From contig NZ_CP075191.1 in assembly GCF_020510625.1 (NCBI RefSeq), forward strand, positions 2,518,001-2,582,000: a stretch of DNA of 64,000 nt, written 5' to 3'. The first letter of the stretch is position 1, and every line of letters begins with the position of its first letter. The notes under the pieces are model-generated. The model did no database searches, had not been told where the DNA came from, and saw only the letters and a program-made list of their open reading frames with translations. Positions 30,514 to 39,551 of the stretch are shown here, piece after piece. A program made the translations under genes and the position numbers. The stretch comes from Ferribacterium limneticum. GTDB lineage: Bacteria; Pseudomonadota; Gammaproteobacteria; Burkholderiales; Rhodocyclaceae.

Positions 30514-31968
30514 TTAGACGCCCCAGCGCGGGATGTGGTGGCTACCGTACGAAACGGCGATATTCTTTGCTTCGCAGAACACCTCGAAGCTGTAGTGGTT
30601 GCCTTCGCGGCCAGTACCCGAGGCCTTCGAACCACCAAACGGCTGGCGCAGGTCGCGGACGTTCTGGCTGTTGACGAAGGTCATGCCCGACTCGATGGCC
30701 TTGGCCAGGCGGATGGCGCGGCCGGTGTTGTTGGTCCACAAGTACGACGACAGGCCGTAGATGGTGTCGTTGGCGATGGCGACAGCTTCCTCTTCGGTCT
30801 TGAAGCGGATGATGCAGGGCACCGGCCCGAAGATTTCTTCCTGGGCAATACGCATCTTGTTGTCGACATCGGCGAAGACGGTGGGCTGCACCCAGAAACC
30901 GTTCTTAAACTTGTCGGCGACCACCGGCGTGCCTCCACCGGCGACAACCTTGGCGCCTTCCTGCTTACCGAGTTCGATGTAGTAATTGACCTTGTCCATG
31001 TGGCCCTTGGAGATCATCGGGCCGATGACCGTGTTCGGGTCCATCGGGTCGCCGACCACCAGGCGCGAGGCGCGGGCGGCGAAATCGGCGACGAACTTGT
31101 CGTAGATGCCGGCCTGGACGATGATCCGCGAACCAGCGGTGCAGCGTTCGCCGTTGTTCGAGAAGATCATGAAGATTGCGGCGTCGAGCGCGCGTTCATA
31201 GTCGGCGTCGTCGAAGATGACGAAGGGCGACTTGCCGCCCAGTTCCATCGAGAACTTCTTGAGACCGGCCGCCTTGACGATGCGGTTGCCGGTGGCGGTC
31301 GAGCCGGTGAAGGAGATCGAGCGGACATCCGGGTGCGAGACGAGCGGTTCGCCGGCCTTGTCGCCGAAACCATGCACGACGTTGAAGACGCCAGCCGGGA
31401 TGCCGGCTTCGAGGGCCAGTTCGCCGAGGCGGTTAGCGGTCAGCGGCGACAGCTCCGACATCTTCATCACGGCCGTGTTGCCGAAAGCCAGGCAGGGCGC
31501 GGTCTTCCAGGTGGCAGTCATGAACGGGACGTTCCACGGCGAGATCAGCGCGCAGACGCCGACCGGCTGCCACAGCGTGTAGTTCAGGTGGCCGGTGTCG
31601 GAATCGTAGGTTTCGCCATGCATGTGCAGGATTAGCTCGGCGAAGTAGTTGAAGTTGTCCGAGGCGCGCGGAATCAGCACGCGCTTGGTCTGGTTGGTGA
31701 CCTGGCCGCAGTCGGCGGTTTCCATGTCGGCGATCGGCTCGACATTGGCGGCGATCAGTTCGCCCAGGCGGCGTACCAGGCGGGCGCGCTCCTTGACCGG
31801 CGTTGCCGCCCAGCCCGGAAAGGCAGCCTTGGCGGCGGCAACGGCAGCGTTGATTTCTTCCTGGCCGCCACTGGCGACGGTATCGATCACTTCGCCGGTC
31901 GCCGGGTTGATGGTCTCGAAGGTTTCCTTGCTGCCGACCTTCTGACCGTTGATGATGTGTTGGATCAT
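30514..31968 (-). CDS. hpaE: 5-carboxymethyl-2-hydroxymuconate semialdehyde dehydrogenase
   Basis: A 484-residue NAD-dependent aldehyde dehydrogenase, the second step after ring cleavage. Catalytic residues are visible in FSMELGGKSPFVIFDDADY and SNNGERCTAGSRI, the latter typical of HpaE. The coenzyme loop is FTGSTATGNRIV. It stands between hpaG2 and hpaD in the pathway operon, 18 bases after hpaG2, as in classical hpa clusters. Confidence 0.92.
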   Translation of the reverse strand: MIQHIINGQKVGSKETFETINPATGEVIDTVASGGQEEINAAVAAAKAAFPGWAATPVKERARLVRRLGELIAANVEPIADMETADCGQVTNQTKRVLIPRASDNFNYFAELILHMHGETYDSDTGHLNYTLWQPVGVCALISPWNVPFMTATWKTAPCLAFGNTAVMKMSELSPLTANRLGELALEAGIPAGVFNVVHGFGDKAGEPLVSHPDVRSISFTGSTATGNRIVKAAGLKKFSMELGGKSPFVIFDDADYERALDAAIFMIFSNNGERCTAGSRIIVQAGIYDKFVADFAARASRLVVGDPMDPNTVIGPMISKGHMDKVNYYIELGKQEGAKVVAGGGTPVVADKFKNGFWVQPTVFADVDNKMRIAQEEIFGPVPCIIRFKTEEEAVAIANDTIYGLSSYLWTNNTGRAIRLAKAIESGMTFVNSQNVRDLRQPFGGSKASGTGREGNHYSFEVFCEAKNIAVSYGSHHIPRWGV

Positions 31969-31986
31969 GTGCTGTTCTCGCTTTCT

Positions 31987-32748
31987 TTAGACGGTGGCGA
32001 AATAAGTAGCGTCGTCGACGATGGTGTTGATCAGGCAGCAGACGCCCTCGACTTCCGTCTCGATCACGTCGCCGGCCTTGACATCGGCCAGGCCTTCCGG
32101 CGTGCCGGTCAGGATGACGTCACCCGGATTCAGCGTCATGAAAGACGACAGGTATTCGATCAGCGTCGGGATGTCGAAAATCATGTCGGCCGTCGTGCCG
32201 GTCTGCGTCGTCTTGCCATTGACGCGGGTGGTCAGCTTGAGCGCCATCGGATTCGGCACTTCGGCAGCGTCGACCAGCCACGGGCCGAGCGGCGTGCAGG
32301 CGTCGCGGTTCTTGACGCGCAGGTTCGGCCGATAGAAGTTTTCCAGGTAGTCGCGGATGGCGTAGTCGTTGGCCACGCTATAGCCGGCGACGATGTCCAT
32401 GGCGTCGGCCTTCTTGACGTTCTTGCCGGTCTTGCCGATGACCACGGCCAGTTCGCACTCGTAGTGCATGTAGGTGGCGTCGGCCGGACGGCGAGTGTTG
32501 GCCTTGTGGCCGGTGATGGCGTTCGGCCCCTTGAGGAAGACGAGCGGCACTTCCGGTGCCTTGAAAGCCAGCTCCTTGGCGTGGTCGGCGTAGTTCAGGC
32601 CGAGGGCGAAGACGGTGCCGACTTCGACCGGCGGCAGCCACTGGAAGTCACCGTCGTTCAAGAGGCGGCCATCGGCTAGACGGACCTTGCCATTGGCTTC
32701 GGTGACTTGATGAACGGCGCCGTTGTAGGCGATGCGACCGCGCTTCAT
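31987..32748 (-). CDS. hpaG2: HpaG2: isomerase/decarboxylase C-terminal-type subunit
   Basis: A 253-residue fumarylacetoacetate-hydrolase-fold subunit of the 2-hydroxyhepta-2,4-diene-1,7-dioate isomerase/5-oxopent-3-ene-1,2,5-tricarboxylate decarboxylase. Metal ligands are seen in YECELAVVIGKTGKNV and in the AGYSVANDYAIRDY block, followed by GPWLVDAAEVPNP and VILTGTPEGLADV. In E. coli both halves are one polypeptide; here they are two genes with a 4-base overlap. Confidence 0.92.
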   Translation of the reverse strand: MKRGRIAYNGAVHQVTEANGKVRLADGRLLNDGDFQWLPPVEVGTVFALGLNYADHAKELAFKAPEVPLVFLKGPNAITGHKANTRRPADATYMHYECELAVVIGKTGKNVKKADAMDIVAGYSVANDYAIRDYLENFYRPNLRVKNRDACTPLGPWLVDAAEVPNPMALKLTTRVNGKTTQTGTTADMIFDIPTLIEYLSSFMTLNPGDVILTGTPEGLADVKAGDVIETEVEGVCCLINTIVDDATYFATV

Positions 32749-33389
32749 GCTGCAACTCCTTCGGCGATGGTGAAATTCAGGCTGCCGAGACCTTCAGCGC
32801 TGATGCGAACGGCGCTGCCGGCCTTGGCCTGAGGCGCCATGTAGCGCACGCCGACGAGCAGGACGTCGCCCTGGCTCAGAGTCATCCACTCGCTAACATC
32901 GGCCAGTAGTTTGGCCGGCGAACGGATCAGGTCGGTCAACGAACGGGTGTCGACCACCTGGCCGTCGATTTCGGTCGTCAACGTCAGCCCCGCCAGATCG
33001 GCCAGCGGCTTGACCGAGGAAATCGGCAAGGCACCGTCGAAGCACTTCTCGCGGATCGCCGGACGGTAGTAGCTGCTATGCGGCAGGCTGAGGTCGGCGG
33101 CGAGCACGATGCCGGCAACCGACTCGAGCGCGTTGCCCGCGGCCAGGCGACCGGCGGCGCGGCCCATGACCAGGCCGATGGTGGCGGCGACCTCGACGCT
33201 TTTGGCACCTTGCGGCAGGTTGACCGTGCTACCGCAAGCAACACGGGTATTGGCCGGTTTCAGGTAAAGCACCGGTGCCTTGGGCGCGCCCTTGTACGGG
33301 GCATCCTCGAGCGAACCGATTTTCTGGACGGAGACGGTGTCATTGAGGATGACGCCGTACACCGTGCCGCAGACTTGCTGTTTGATCAT
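32745..33389 (-). CDS. hpaG1: HpaG1: isomerase/decarboxylase N-terminal-type subunit
   Basis: A 214-residue partner of HpaG2 with the same fold (VYGVILNDTVSVQKIG, the PANTRVACGSTVNLP signature, GLVMGRAAGRL). The acidic metal triad is less complete than in HpaG2, as usual for the N-terminal half. Its stop overlaps the hpaG2 start (ATGA), giving coupled 1:1 synthesis. It is the first enzyme gene after the TRAP transporter. Confidence 0.9.
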   Translation of the reverse strand: MIKQQVCGTVYGVILNDTVSVQKIGSLEDAPYKGAPKAPVLYLKPANTRVACGSTVNLPQGAKSVEVAATIGLVMGRAAGRLAAGNALESVAGIVLAADLSLPHSSYYRPAIREKCFDGALPISSVKPLADLAGLTLTTEIDGQVVDTRSLTDLIRSPAKLLADVSEWMTLSQGDVLLVGVRYMAPQAKAGSAVRISAEGLGSLNFTIAEGVAA

Positions 33390-33404
33390 GTTGCGAGACT
33401 CCGC

Positions 33405-34733
33405 TCAGCCGAGGAAATGAACCAGGCCGAGGCACATGGTGGGAAAGAAGACGAGTGCAATGATGCGCAGGAAATCGGAAGCCAGGAAGGGCATCACGCC
33501 GAGCGCGGTTTCCTTCATCGGCACATCCTTGGCGATCTTGTTAATCACGTACAGGTTCATGCCGACCGGCGGATGCACCAGGCCGATTTCAACGACCATC
33601 AGGGCCAGGATACCGAACCAGATCGACTTGTCCTCGATGCTCATGCCGAAGAAATCGAGGCCCATTACCATCGGGTAGAAGATGGGAATGGTCAGCAGGA
33701 TCATGGCCAGCGAATCCATCACGCAGCCGAGCAGGATGTAGATGAGCAGGATGGAAAACAGCACGACGAGGGCCGGCAGGCCGCTGTGCTGCACCCAGGT
33801 CGCCAGCTCGGTCGGCATTTGCGACAGGGCCAGGCTGGAGTTGAGCAGGTCGGCGCCGATAAGCACCATGAAGATCATGCCGGTGGCGTGGGCCGTGCCG
33901 TAGACGCTCTGCAGGAAATCCTTGGTCCGCATGCCACCGGACACCGCCGCGATAATGCCGCAGGCGGCGGCGCCAATCGAGGCCGCTTCCGTCGGGTTGG
34001 CCCAACCGCCGTAGATACCGACGATGACGACGAGGAAGACGCAAAGCACGGGAATGATATTGACCTGGGCCTTGATCATCTCGGCGAACGGCACCTTCTT
34101 GCCAGCCGGACCGGCCGTCGGATCGCGACGAACAACGAAGGCGATGACCAGGATATAGCCGAGGGCAGCGATGATGCCGGGCACGACGGCAGCGACGAAC
34201 AGCTTGCCGATCGATTCCTGGGTCAGCACTGCGTAGATGACCAGCGGCACGGACGGCGGGATCATGATGCCCAGCGTGCCGGAAGCGGCCAGCGTGGCGG
34301 TCGATAGCTTGCCGGAATAGCCGTTGGCCTTGAGTTCCGGCAGCGCGACCTGGCCCATCGTGGCGGCAGTAGCCAGCGAGGAACCGCAGATGGCGCCGAA
34401 AGCGGCACAGGCGGCCGTCGAAGCCATCGCCAGACCACCGCGCCAGTGGCCGATCAAGGTGCCGGCAGCGCGGAACAGCGCCTTGGACAGGCCGCCGTGC
34501 GTGGCGAACTGGCCCATCAGGATGAATAGCGGAATGACCGCCAGGTCGTAGTTGGAAACCCGGGCATAGACCAGGTTGTTCAGGGTGTACAGCAGGCCGG
34601 AGGTTTCGCCGGCATTCATGACCAGGTAGATGCCGGCGCCGGTGATGAACATCGCCATGGTGATATGCACACGCACCGTAAGCATGGCCAGCAGGCAGCC
34701 GAAGCCGATCAGGCCGATTGCGGTTCCGCTCAT
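33405..34733 (-). CDS. dctM: TRAP transporter large permease (DctM)
   Basis: A 442-residue DctM-type membrane protein with about 12 helices, driving sodium- or proton-coupled uptake. Family blocks seen are FRAAGTLIGHWRGGLAM, GSSLATAATMGQVALPELK and SGTLGIMIPPSVPLVIYAV. The ATG at 34733 overlaps the dctQ stop (ATGA), which is why a longer upstream frame is rejected. With dctP and dctQ it forms the uptake system at the head of the hpa operon, so an aromatic acid such as 4-hydroxyphenylacetate is the likely cargo. Confidence 0.92.
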   Translation of the reverse strand: MSGTAIGLIGFGCLLAMLTVRVHITMAMFITGAGIYLVMNAGETSGLLYTLNNLVYARVSNYDLAVIPLFILMGQFATHGGLSKALFRAAGTLIGHWRGGLAMASTAACAAFGAICGSSLATAATMGQVALPELKANGYSGKLSTATLAASGTLGIMIPPSVPLVIYAVLTQESIGKLFVAAVVPGIIAALGYILVIAFVVRRDPTAGPAGKKVPFAEMIKAQVNIIPVLCVFLVVIVGIYGGWANPTEAASIGAAACGIIAAVSGGMRTKDFLQSVYGTAHATGMIFMVLIGADLLNSSLALSQMPTELATWVQHSGLPALVVLFSILLIYILLGCVMDSLAMILLTIPIFYPMVMGLDFFGMSIEDKSIWFGILALMVVEIGLVHPPVGMNLYVINKIAKDVPMKETALGVMPFLASDFLRIIALVFFPTMCLGLVHFLG

Positions 34734-35272
34734 TTGTGGGCTCCCGGAATATTCTTGGTCGGGTGGAAGTGGGCGTAGGCCCGGTAGATTGCACAGATCA
34801 TCATGAGGAACAGGCCGGGCACCAGCAGTGCCGTCGGAATCCACAGCGGCAGCGAGACCAGCGTCGTCACTTCCTGCGATTCGTGGGTGGCAATCGCCGA
34901 CAGGATAGTGCGCCAGACCAGCAAGGCGGAAACCGCTGCAAACAGGATTTCCGCGATGCCATCAATCGGGCGCTTCAACGAATCGCGCATGTTCTCGGTG
35001 AAGAAATCCACCTTGATATGCTCGCCGAGCAGCGTGCAGTACGGCAGGAAGGCCGTCGCCGCCACAGCGGTGCCAGCCTGCATCAGCTCGATGTCGCCGT
35101 TCACCGAGCCGAAGCCCAGCTTGCGGCCGATGATCGACACCAGCGACATCGCAATCAGGGCGATGAACAGGACACCACCTGAAATCGCCATCGTCTTGCC
35201 GGCCATGATCAGGTAGTGCTCGACCTTGTCGTGCTCCACCAGCTCATGGGGCAGCCCCATCGGATCTTGCAT
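34730..35272 (-). CDS. dctQ: TRAP transporter small permease (DctQ)
   Basis: A 180-residue, four-helix DctQ-type subunit. Helices lie at about 26-48, 64-84, 107-127 and 144-166, with the family charged pair in GEHIKVDFFTENM. It lies between dctP and dctM, overlapping dctM by 4 bases. It bridges the binding protein and the large permease. Confidence 0.9.
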   Translation of the reverse strand: MQDPMGLPHELVEHDKVEHYLIMAGKTMAISGGVLFIALIAMSLVSIIGRKLGFGSVNGDIELMQAGTAVAATAFLPYCTLLGEHIKVDFFTENMRDSLKRPIDGIAEILFAAVSALLVWRTILSAIATHESQEVTTLVSLPLWIPTALLVPGLFLMMICAIYRAYAHFHPTKNIPGAHK

Positions 35273-35296
35273 GCTGTTCTCCTCGATCCTGTTTTT

Positions 35297-36319
35297 TTAC
35301 TTGGTGGTACCGGTCAGTTCGCGGGCAGCGGCGATCAGCTTCTTGCCGTCGACACCCTTCTCGCCGACCTGCTTGGCCCACTCGTCCTCGACACTGGCCG
35401 TCGCCTGCTTCATGGCCGTCACTTGCGTTGCGCTCAACGTGGTGATCTTGTTGCCCTGGGCAGCGATGCGCTTCTTGGTATCGGCCGCTACCTCGTCGAA
35501 CATGGCGCCGAACTTGCCGACCATCACTTCGCCAGTCGTCTTGTCGACGATGGCCTTGAGGTCGGCCGGCAGACCGTCGTACTTCTGCTTGTTCATCAGT
35601 ACGGTCAGCACCGTGGCGGTCGGGTAGGCAACGCCGTTATCCGGCTGCAGGTGGAACTTGGTGACTTCGGACAGCTTGGTCGGATAGACCAGTTCCCAGG
35701 CACCGAGCGAACCGTCGACCACGCCCTTGGCGATGGCTTCCGTGACCTGGGCCGGCGGCATGGCGACCGGCTGGCCGCCGAGCGCAGCCAGGGTCTTGGC
35801 GCCGACGCGGGTCGAGGTGCGCAGCTTGACACCGGCAAAGCCGGTCAGGCCGGCGATCTGCTTGCTGGCGGTATGCACAGCCTGGCCGCCGTCGGTATGG
35901 AAAGCCAGCACCTTGTAGGCGGCGAATTCCTGCTGGGCGTGCTGCTGGTAGTAGGTCCACAACGCCTTCGAGCTAGAGGTCGAATCCTTGACCATGAACG
36001 GCAATTCGAAAGCCTCGATGGCCGGGAAGCGGCCTGCCGAGTAACCCGGGCCGGTCCACACCACGTCGGCAACGCCGTTCTTGACCTGGTCAGCCAGCTG
36101 GGCCGGCGTGCCGCCCAACTGCATGGCCGGGTAGAACTGGCACTTGATGCGGCCATTGGACAACTTGCCCATTTCCTCGCACCACGGCTGCAGGACCTTT
36201 TGCTGGGTCGGCGCGGCGGACGGCAGGAAGTGGGCGATCTTGAAGGTGACTTCCTGGGCCTGGGCCGACAGGGATGCGGCAGCGATGACGCCAGCGGCGG
36301 CAAGGTGACGGTAGTTCAT
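35297..36319 (-). CDS. dctP: TRAP transporter substrate-binding protein (DctP)
   Basis: A 340-residue periplasmic binding protein with a signal peptide cleaved near SAQAQE. Family landmarks are TFKIAHFLPSAAPTQ, FELPFMVKD and the substrate-carboxylate Arg region GVKLRTSTRVGAKTLAALG. The ATG at 36319 is preceded by GAGGAG, and an upstream frame start is rejected. It is the first gene behind a strong sigma70-like promoter overlapped by two MarR-like operators, so transport and the whole hpa operon should be induced together. Confidence 0.92.
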   Translation of the reverse strand: MNYRHLAAAGVIAAASLSAQAQEVTFKIAHFLPSAAPTQQKVLQPWCEEMGKLSNGRIKCQFYPAMQLGGTPAQLADQVKNGVADVVWTGPGYSAGRFPAIEAFELPFMVKDSTSSSKALWTYYQQHAQQEFAAYKVLAFHTDGGQAVHTASKQIAGLTGFAGVKLRTSTRVGAKTLAALGGQPVAMPPAQVTEAIAKGVVDGSLGAWELVYPTKLSEVTKFHLQPDNGVAYPTATVLTVLMNKQKYDGLPADLKAIVDKTTGEVMVGKFGAMFDEVAADTKKRIAAQGNKITTLSATQVTAMKQATASVEDEWAKQVGEKGVDGKKLIAAARELTGTTK

Positions 36320-36355
36320 TCGACATCTCCTCTTTAAGTGTGGGCAGGCCACGTT

Positions 36356-36371
36356 TATTAATATGTTAGTG
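36356..36371. promoter_or_regulatory. Putative HpaR operator, site B of dctP promoter
   Basis: TATTAATATGTTAGTG matches the site between hpaA and hpaR over TAATATGTTAGTGATT and overlaps the region just downstream of the predicted -10. One half-site is perfect, the other degenerate. Confidence 0.6.
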
Positions 36372-36376
36372 ATTAA

Positions 36377-36405
36377 ATTAAATCACTACTATGTTAGTGA
36401 GTCAA
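36377..36405 (-). promoter_or_regulatory. Predicted sigma70 promoter of the dctPQM-hpa operon
   Basis: On the minus strand TTGACT (36405-36400), a 17-base spacer and TTTAAT (36382-36377). The spacer consists almost entirely of the perfect palindrome at 36384-36399. The same layout, TTGACT-N17-TTGAAT, occurs before hpaA. Confidence 0.65.
36384..36399. promoter_or_regulatory. Putative HpaR operator, site A of dctP promoter
   Basis: CACTACTATGTTAGTG is a perfect inverted repeat CACTA-N6-TAGTG occupying the -35/-10 spacer, a position that would block RNA polymerase. The MarR-family hpaR gene lies 6 kb away. Confidence 0.65.
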
Positions 36406-36489
36406 CGGGTTAAACGGATTTATTTTTGGTGAATATTTGGCCTGTGGGGGCTACGCAATAGGCGACCACCACCCACAGGAAATCGGGCT

Positions 36490-37545
36490 TCAGACTCGCT
36501 TGAACAGCGGGCTGCGCACCTGCTGGGCGTCGGCTGCCGAGAAGAATTTCTCGGTGTAGATGTCGCGCTCAAACAGGCGCCCCTGCATGAGCGTCGTGAT
36601 GCAGGCGTCGATCATGACCGGCGGGCCGCACAGGTAAGCCTTGTTGCCGCGGAAGTCGTTGTCGAAATGGGCCTTGGCCGCTTCGTGCACGAAGCCACGG
36701 AAGCCCGTCCAGCCGCTGTCGGCCGGCTCGTCGTTGAGCGCCGGGACGTAGGTGAAGTTGGCGTGATTGGCCGCCAGATCGACGAATTCCTGGTGGTAAT
36801 ACAGCTCGCCCTGATTGCGCGCGCCATAGACCAGTGTGATCGGCAGATCACTGCCCTCCTCCAGCAGATCGAGCAGCATCGAGCGCGGGCTGGACAGGCC
36901 GGAACCGCCAGCCATGAACAGCGAAGGGACGTTGGCCGATTTGTGCACGAAGAAGCGGCCGTAGGGGCCGGACACCGTGATCTTGTCGCCGACCTTGAGT
37001 TCGTTATGAATCCAGGTTGTGCCGGCACCGCCGGGCACGATGCGGATGTTCAGTTCGATCTCGTCGCCGGTCGATGGTGCGTTGGCCAGCGAGAAGGCGC
37101 GATGCCCTAGGTCGTTGGGCAGGTTGAAATTGACGTACTGGCCGGCCTGGAAGTCGAGTGCTTCGTCGAGCTTGAGCCAGATGCCCTTGATGGTCGGCGT
37201 CAAATTCTCGATGCGGCTGACCACGCCGGGGAAATCGCGCACTGGAATATCGCGCGCATCCTCGTCGGTTTCCATCTCGACTTCGATAGTCATGTCGGAT
37301 TCGAGCTTGGCGCAGCAGGCCAGCGCCAGCCCTTCCTCACGCTCGAAATCCATGAGCGCAAAGCTGGAGGAATTGCCGTGGTCAACTTCGCCATCGGTGA
37401 TGCATACCTTGCAGGTGGCGCAATAACCCTGGCCGCAGGCGTGCGGCAGATAGATGCCAGCACGCAGCGCGGCGTCGAGGATGGTCTGGCCGTCTTCGAC
37501 CTCGATGGTCCGGCCGAGGGGCTCGATACTCAGTTCGTAGCTCAT
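36490..37545 (-). CDS. dmpP: Phenol hydroxylase P5, ferredoxin-NAD(P)H reductase
   Basis: A 351-residue electron-transfer component passing electrons from NADH to the diiron centre. The N-terminal plant-type [2Fe-2S] domain has HACGQGYCATCKVC plus the fourth Cys about 30 residues later in LALACC. The FAD domain follows (GQYVNFNLP, HRAFSLANAP) and then the NAD domain (FMAGGSGLSSPRSM, YLCGPPVMIDA). Size and order match DmpP. It is the last gene of the hydroxylase operon, separated from dmpO by a GC hairpin. Confidence 0.94.
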   Translation of the reverse strand: MSYELSIEPLGRTIEVEDGQTILDAALRAGIYLPHACGQGYCATCKVCITDGEVDHGNSSSFALMDFEREEGLALACCAKLESDMTIEVEMETDEDARDIPVRDFPGVVSRIENLTPTIKGIWLKLDEALDFQAGQYVNFNLPNDLGHRAFSLANAPSTGDEIELNIRIVPGGAGTTWIHNELKVGDKITVSGPYGRFFVHKSANVPSLFMAGGSGLSSPRSMLLDLLEEGSDLPITLVYGARNQGELYYHQEFVDLAANHANFTYVPALNDEPADSGWTGFRGFVHEAAKAHFDNDFRGNKAYLCGPPVMIDACITTLMQGRLFERDIYTEKFFSAADAQQVRSPLFKRV

Positions 37546-37575
37546 GTTTTATCTCCGCGGGGTGAAACCGAGCTA

Positions 37576-37596
37576 CCGCGCGGAAACCCCGCGCGG
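37576..37596 (-). terminator. GC hairpin between dmpO and dmpP
   Basis: CCGCGCGG repeated in inverted form around a 5-base loop, in the 65-base gap between dmpO and dmpP. There is no T tract, so it is more likely an mRNA-processing or partial attenuation structure than a true terminator. Confidence 0.4.
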
Positions 37597-37610
37597 CGCA
37601 CCGTTTGTTT

Positions 37611-37973
37611 TTAGTAGCCGGTGCCGGCGATGCCGTCCAGACCCGGCGTCCGGAAACGTATCAGGTCCTTGTGGCTGATACCGTTCTCTTTCAGGCTCTT
37701 GTTGCGATCCGGTGTGAAGGGCGTATTGCCGTTCTGCCAGACCACTGTGCTCCAGTCGATCTGCTTCCAGTCCGGGTGGTAGCTGAAACAGTCGGTCATG
37801 TACTGGTCGATGATCACCGAGAACGGGGTTTCCGGCGGCAGGGCGAGCACGAAGGGACGCGAGAACATGCGGTGACGTTCCCAGTTCACGTACAGCAACT
37901 GCTTGCCCTTGTAGTTCTCGAGAGCATCGCTCGACTTGAACTCGTAGGGCGCGAGGGTTTTCAACATCGTCAT
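37611..37973 (-). CDS. dmpO: Phenol hydroxylase P4 subunit
   Basis: A 120-residue small (gamma) oxygenase subunit. It carries the family blocks LLYVNWERHRMFSRPF, DCFSYHPDWKQIDW and WQNGNTPFTPDRNKSL. The ATG at 37973 has AAGGAG upstream and follows dmpN by 10 bases; a longer upstream frame lies inside dmpN and is rejected. Confidence 0.93.
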   Translation of the reverse strand: MTMLKTLAPYEFKSSDALENYKGKQLLYVNWERHRMFSRPFVLALPPETPFSVIIDQYMTDCFSYHPDWKQIDWSTVVWQNGNTPFTPDRNKSLKENGISHKDLIRFRTPGLDGIAGTGY

Positions 37974-37983
37974 GGCTGTCTCC

Positions 37984-39528
37984 TTAGTTCTTGGTGGCCT
38001 GCTCGCGCCAAGCGGCAAAGTTCTTCTGGTCGTCCGAGCCGTTGAAGTCGCCGGTCGCCCGCTTGTCGAGCTTCCAGTAGTCGAGCATCTGGCTGCCCGG
38101 CTTGTAGTCCGGCGCATTGACATCGACGCCATCCGGCTCGCAGTTACCTTGCAGGGCCTGGTGCGAGGAGATGAAGGTCTGGATGTACTTCTCCGGCTCG
38201 TTGTCGAAGATTTCCTTGCAGTGGTCGGAACAGGTGTGGAACTTCTCGCCCTGGTACTCCGACTCGCGGAAGCACATTTCCATCGGATCGCCCGGCTCGT
38301 TGAACTTCATGGTGCTGACGCATACCTGGCAGTTCATCGGCTGCGTCTTGTTGTTGTAACGGTTGCCGGCCTTTTCCTGGGCGTCGAGATGCTCAAGCAC
38401 CGGACGGTAGTACTTGTCGAAGGTGTTGGGGTACTTCTCGGACAGCCAGTCCATTTCGTCGGGCGACGGAATCCAGGTGTGGAACGGGGTCGCTTCTGGT
38501 TTCATGTAGAAACCGATCCACGACTGGTGGGTGACGTGTTCCTTTTCCTCAATGGTCTGACCGAAGCATTTCGGGATGGTGATGCCGTAGCGTGCCAGAT
38601 CCTTGAACAGCGAGCCGCCATTGTCCTCGACGTACATTTCCCAGGCTTCCTTGAAGCTCATGATGCGCTTGGGCAGCATGTAGTCCATCATCATGCCGAC
38701 CGAGGCCAGCTTGCGGGTACCGCGCCAGGTCCACTTGTCGATCCAGCGCTGAACGATGGGCAGGTTGTCCGGGTCCTGTTCGAGCATGAACTTGATGCAT
38801 TCGAGACCGAGCGTCATGTGCCGCGCTTCGTCGGACTGCGCCGAGAAGCCGACGGTCATCGCCGCCATGTCGCCGTTGTAGGCGGCTCCGGAGATGAAGG
38901 GCACGAACAGGATGTTGGTCAGCACGTATTCGAAGGCGAATCCGATGGCGACCATGAATTCGAACGGGCCGGCGGTGATCGCGTCGTCGAAGAAGGACTT
39001 GCCGTCCGACAGGTACCACATGCGGGATTGTTGATGGGCGAACTCGTCCATCCCGTTGTAGTACTTGTTGTAGTTGGAGATCGAGTGGATCTGGGTCTGG
39101 AAGTGGCGGTATTCATCGACGGCCTGCATCTGGCAGGCGACACGCGGACCGGCGCCGTTCATCTGGCGGCCCATCATCGAGAAGCCGCGTGCAGCCATCA
39201 GTTCCAGCGGCGGTGTCGAGCCGAGGAAAAGCTTGAGCACGTTCATGTAGCGTGCATCGGTCACCGACAGGTGGCCATTGTTCTGGTTGAAGCCGTCGAG
39301 AATGGCGTACAGCTTGCGCTCTTTCTCGGACTGGTACTTCCAGTAGGCGTCCATGGTCAGGCGGAACGGATCTTCCCACTTGTCCCAGTCGTGAATCTTT
39401 ATGCCCTCGTAGGTAGTCTGCGGGAAGACATCTTCCATTTTCTGGAAGGTCGTATCCCAGGCCAGATCGCGGGTCATCAGGCTGTAGCGCTCTTTCAGGC
39501 CGAGCTTCTTGGCAACTTTCATATCCAT
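37984..39528 (-). CDS. dmpN: Phenol hydroxylase P3, diiron oxygenase alpha subunit
   Basis: A 514-residue catalytic subunit of the multicomponent phenol hydroxylase. The two iron-binding motifs are present: VDEYRHFQTQIHS and SDEARHMTLGLECI. The C-terminal part has a Cys-rich zinc site (MNCQVCVS, then CSDHCKEIF) as in DmpN/TouA-type proteins. Together with DmpL and DmpO it forms the oxygenase and hydroxylates phenols ortho to the hydroxyl. Here it lies directly upstream of homoprotocatechuate genes rather than catechol meta-pathway genes, so its natural substrate may be 4-hydroxyphenylacetate or a related para-substituted phenol. Confidence 0.95.
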   Translation of the reverse strand: MDMKVAKKLGLKERYSLMTRDLAWDTTFQKMEDVFPQTTYEGIKIHDWDKWEDPFRLTMDAYWKYQSEKERKLYAILDGFNQNNGHLSVTDARYMNVLKLFLGSTPPLELMAARGFSMMGRQMNGAGPRVACQMQAVDEYRHFQTQIHSISNYNKYYNGMDEFAHQQSRMWYLSDGKSFFDDAITAGPFEFMVAIGFAFEYVLTNILFVPFISGAAYNGDMAAMTVGFSAQSDEARHMTLGLECIKFMLEQDPDNLPIVQRWIDKWTWRGTRKLASVGMMMDYMLPKRIMSFKEAWEMYVEDNGGSLFKDLARYGITIPKCFGQTIEEKEHVTHQSWIGFYMKPEATPFHTWIPSPDEMDWLSEKYPNTFDKYYRPVLEHLDAQEKAGNRYNNKTQPMNCQVCVSTMKFNEPGDPMEMCFRESEYQGEKFHTCSDHCKEIFDNEPEKYIQTFISSHQALQGNCEPDGVDVNAPDYKPGSQMLDYWKLDKRATGDFNGSDDQKNFAAWREQATKN

Positions 39529-39551
39529 TTTTTTCTCCTTGGCGGCCGGAA

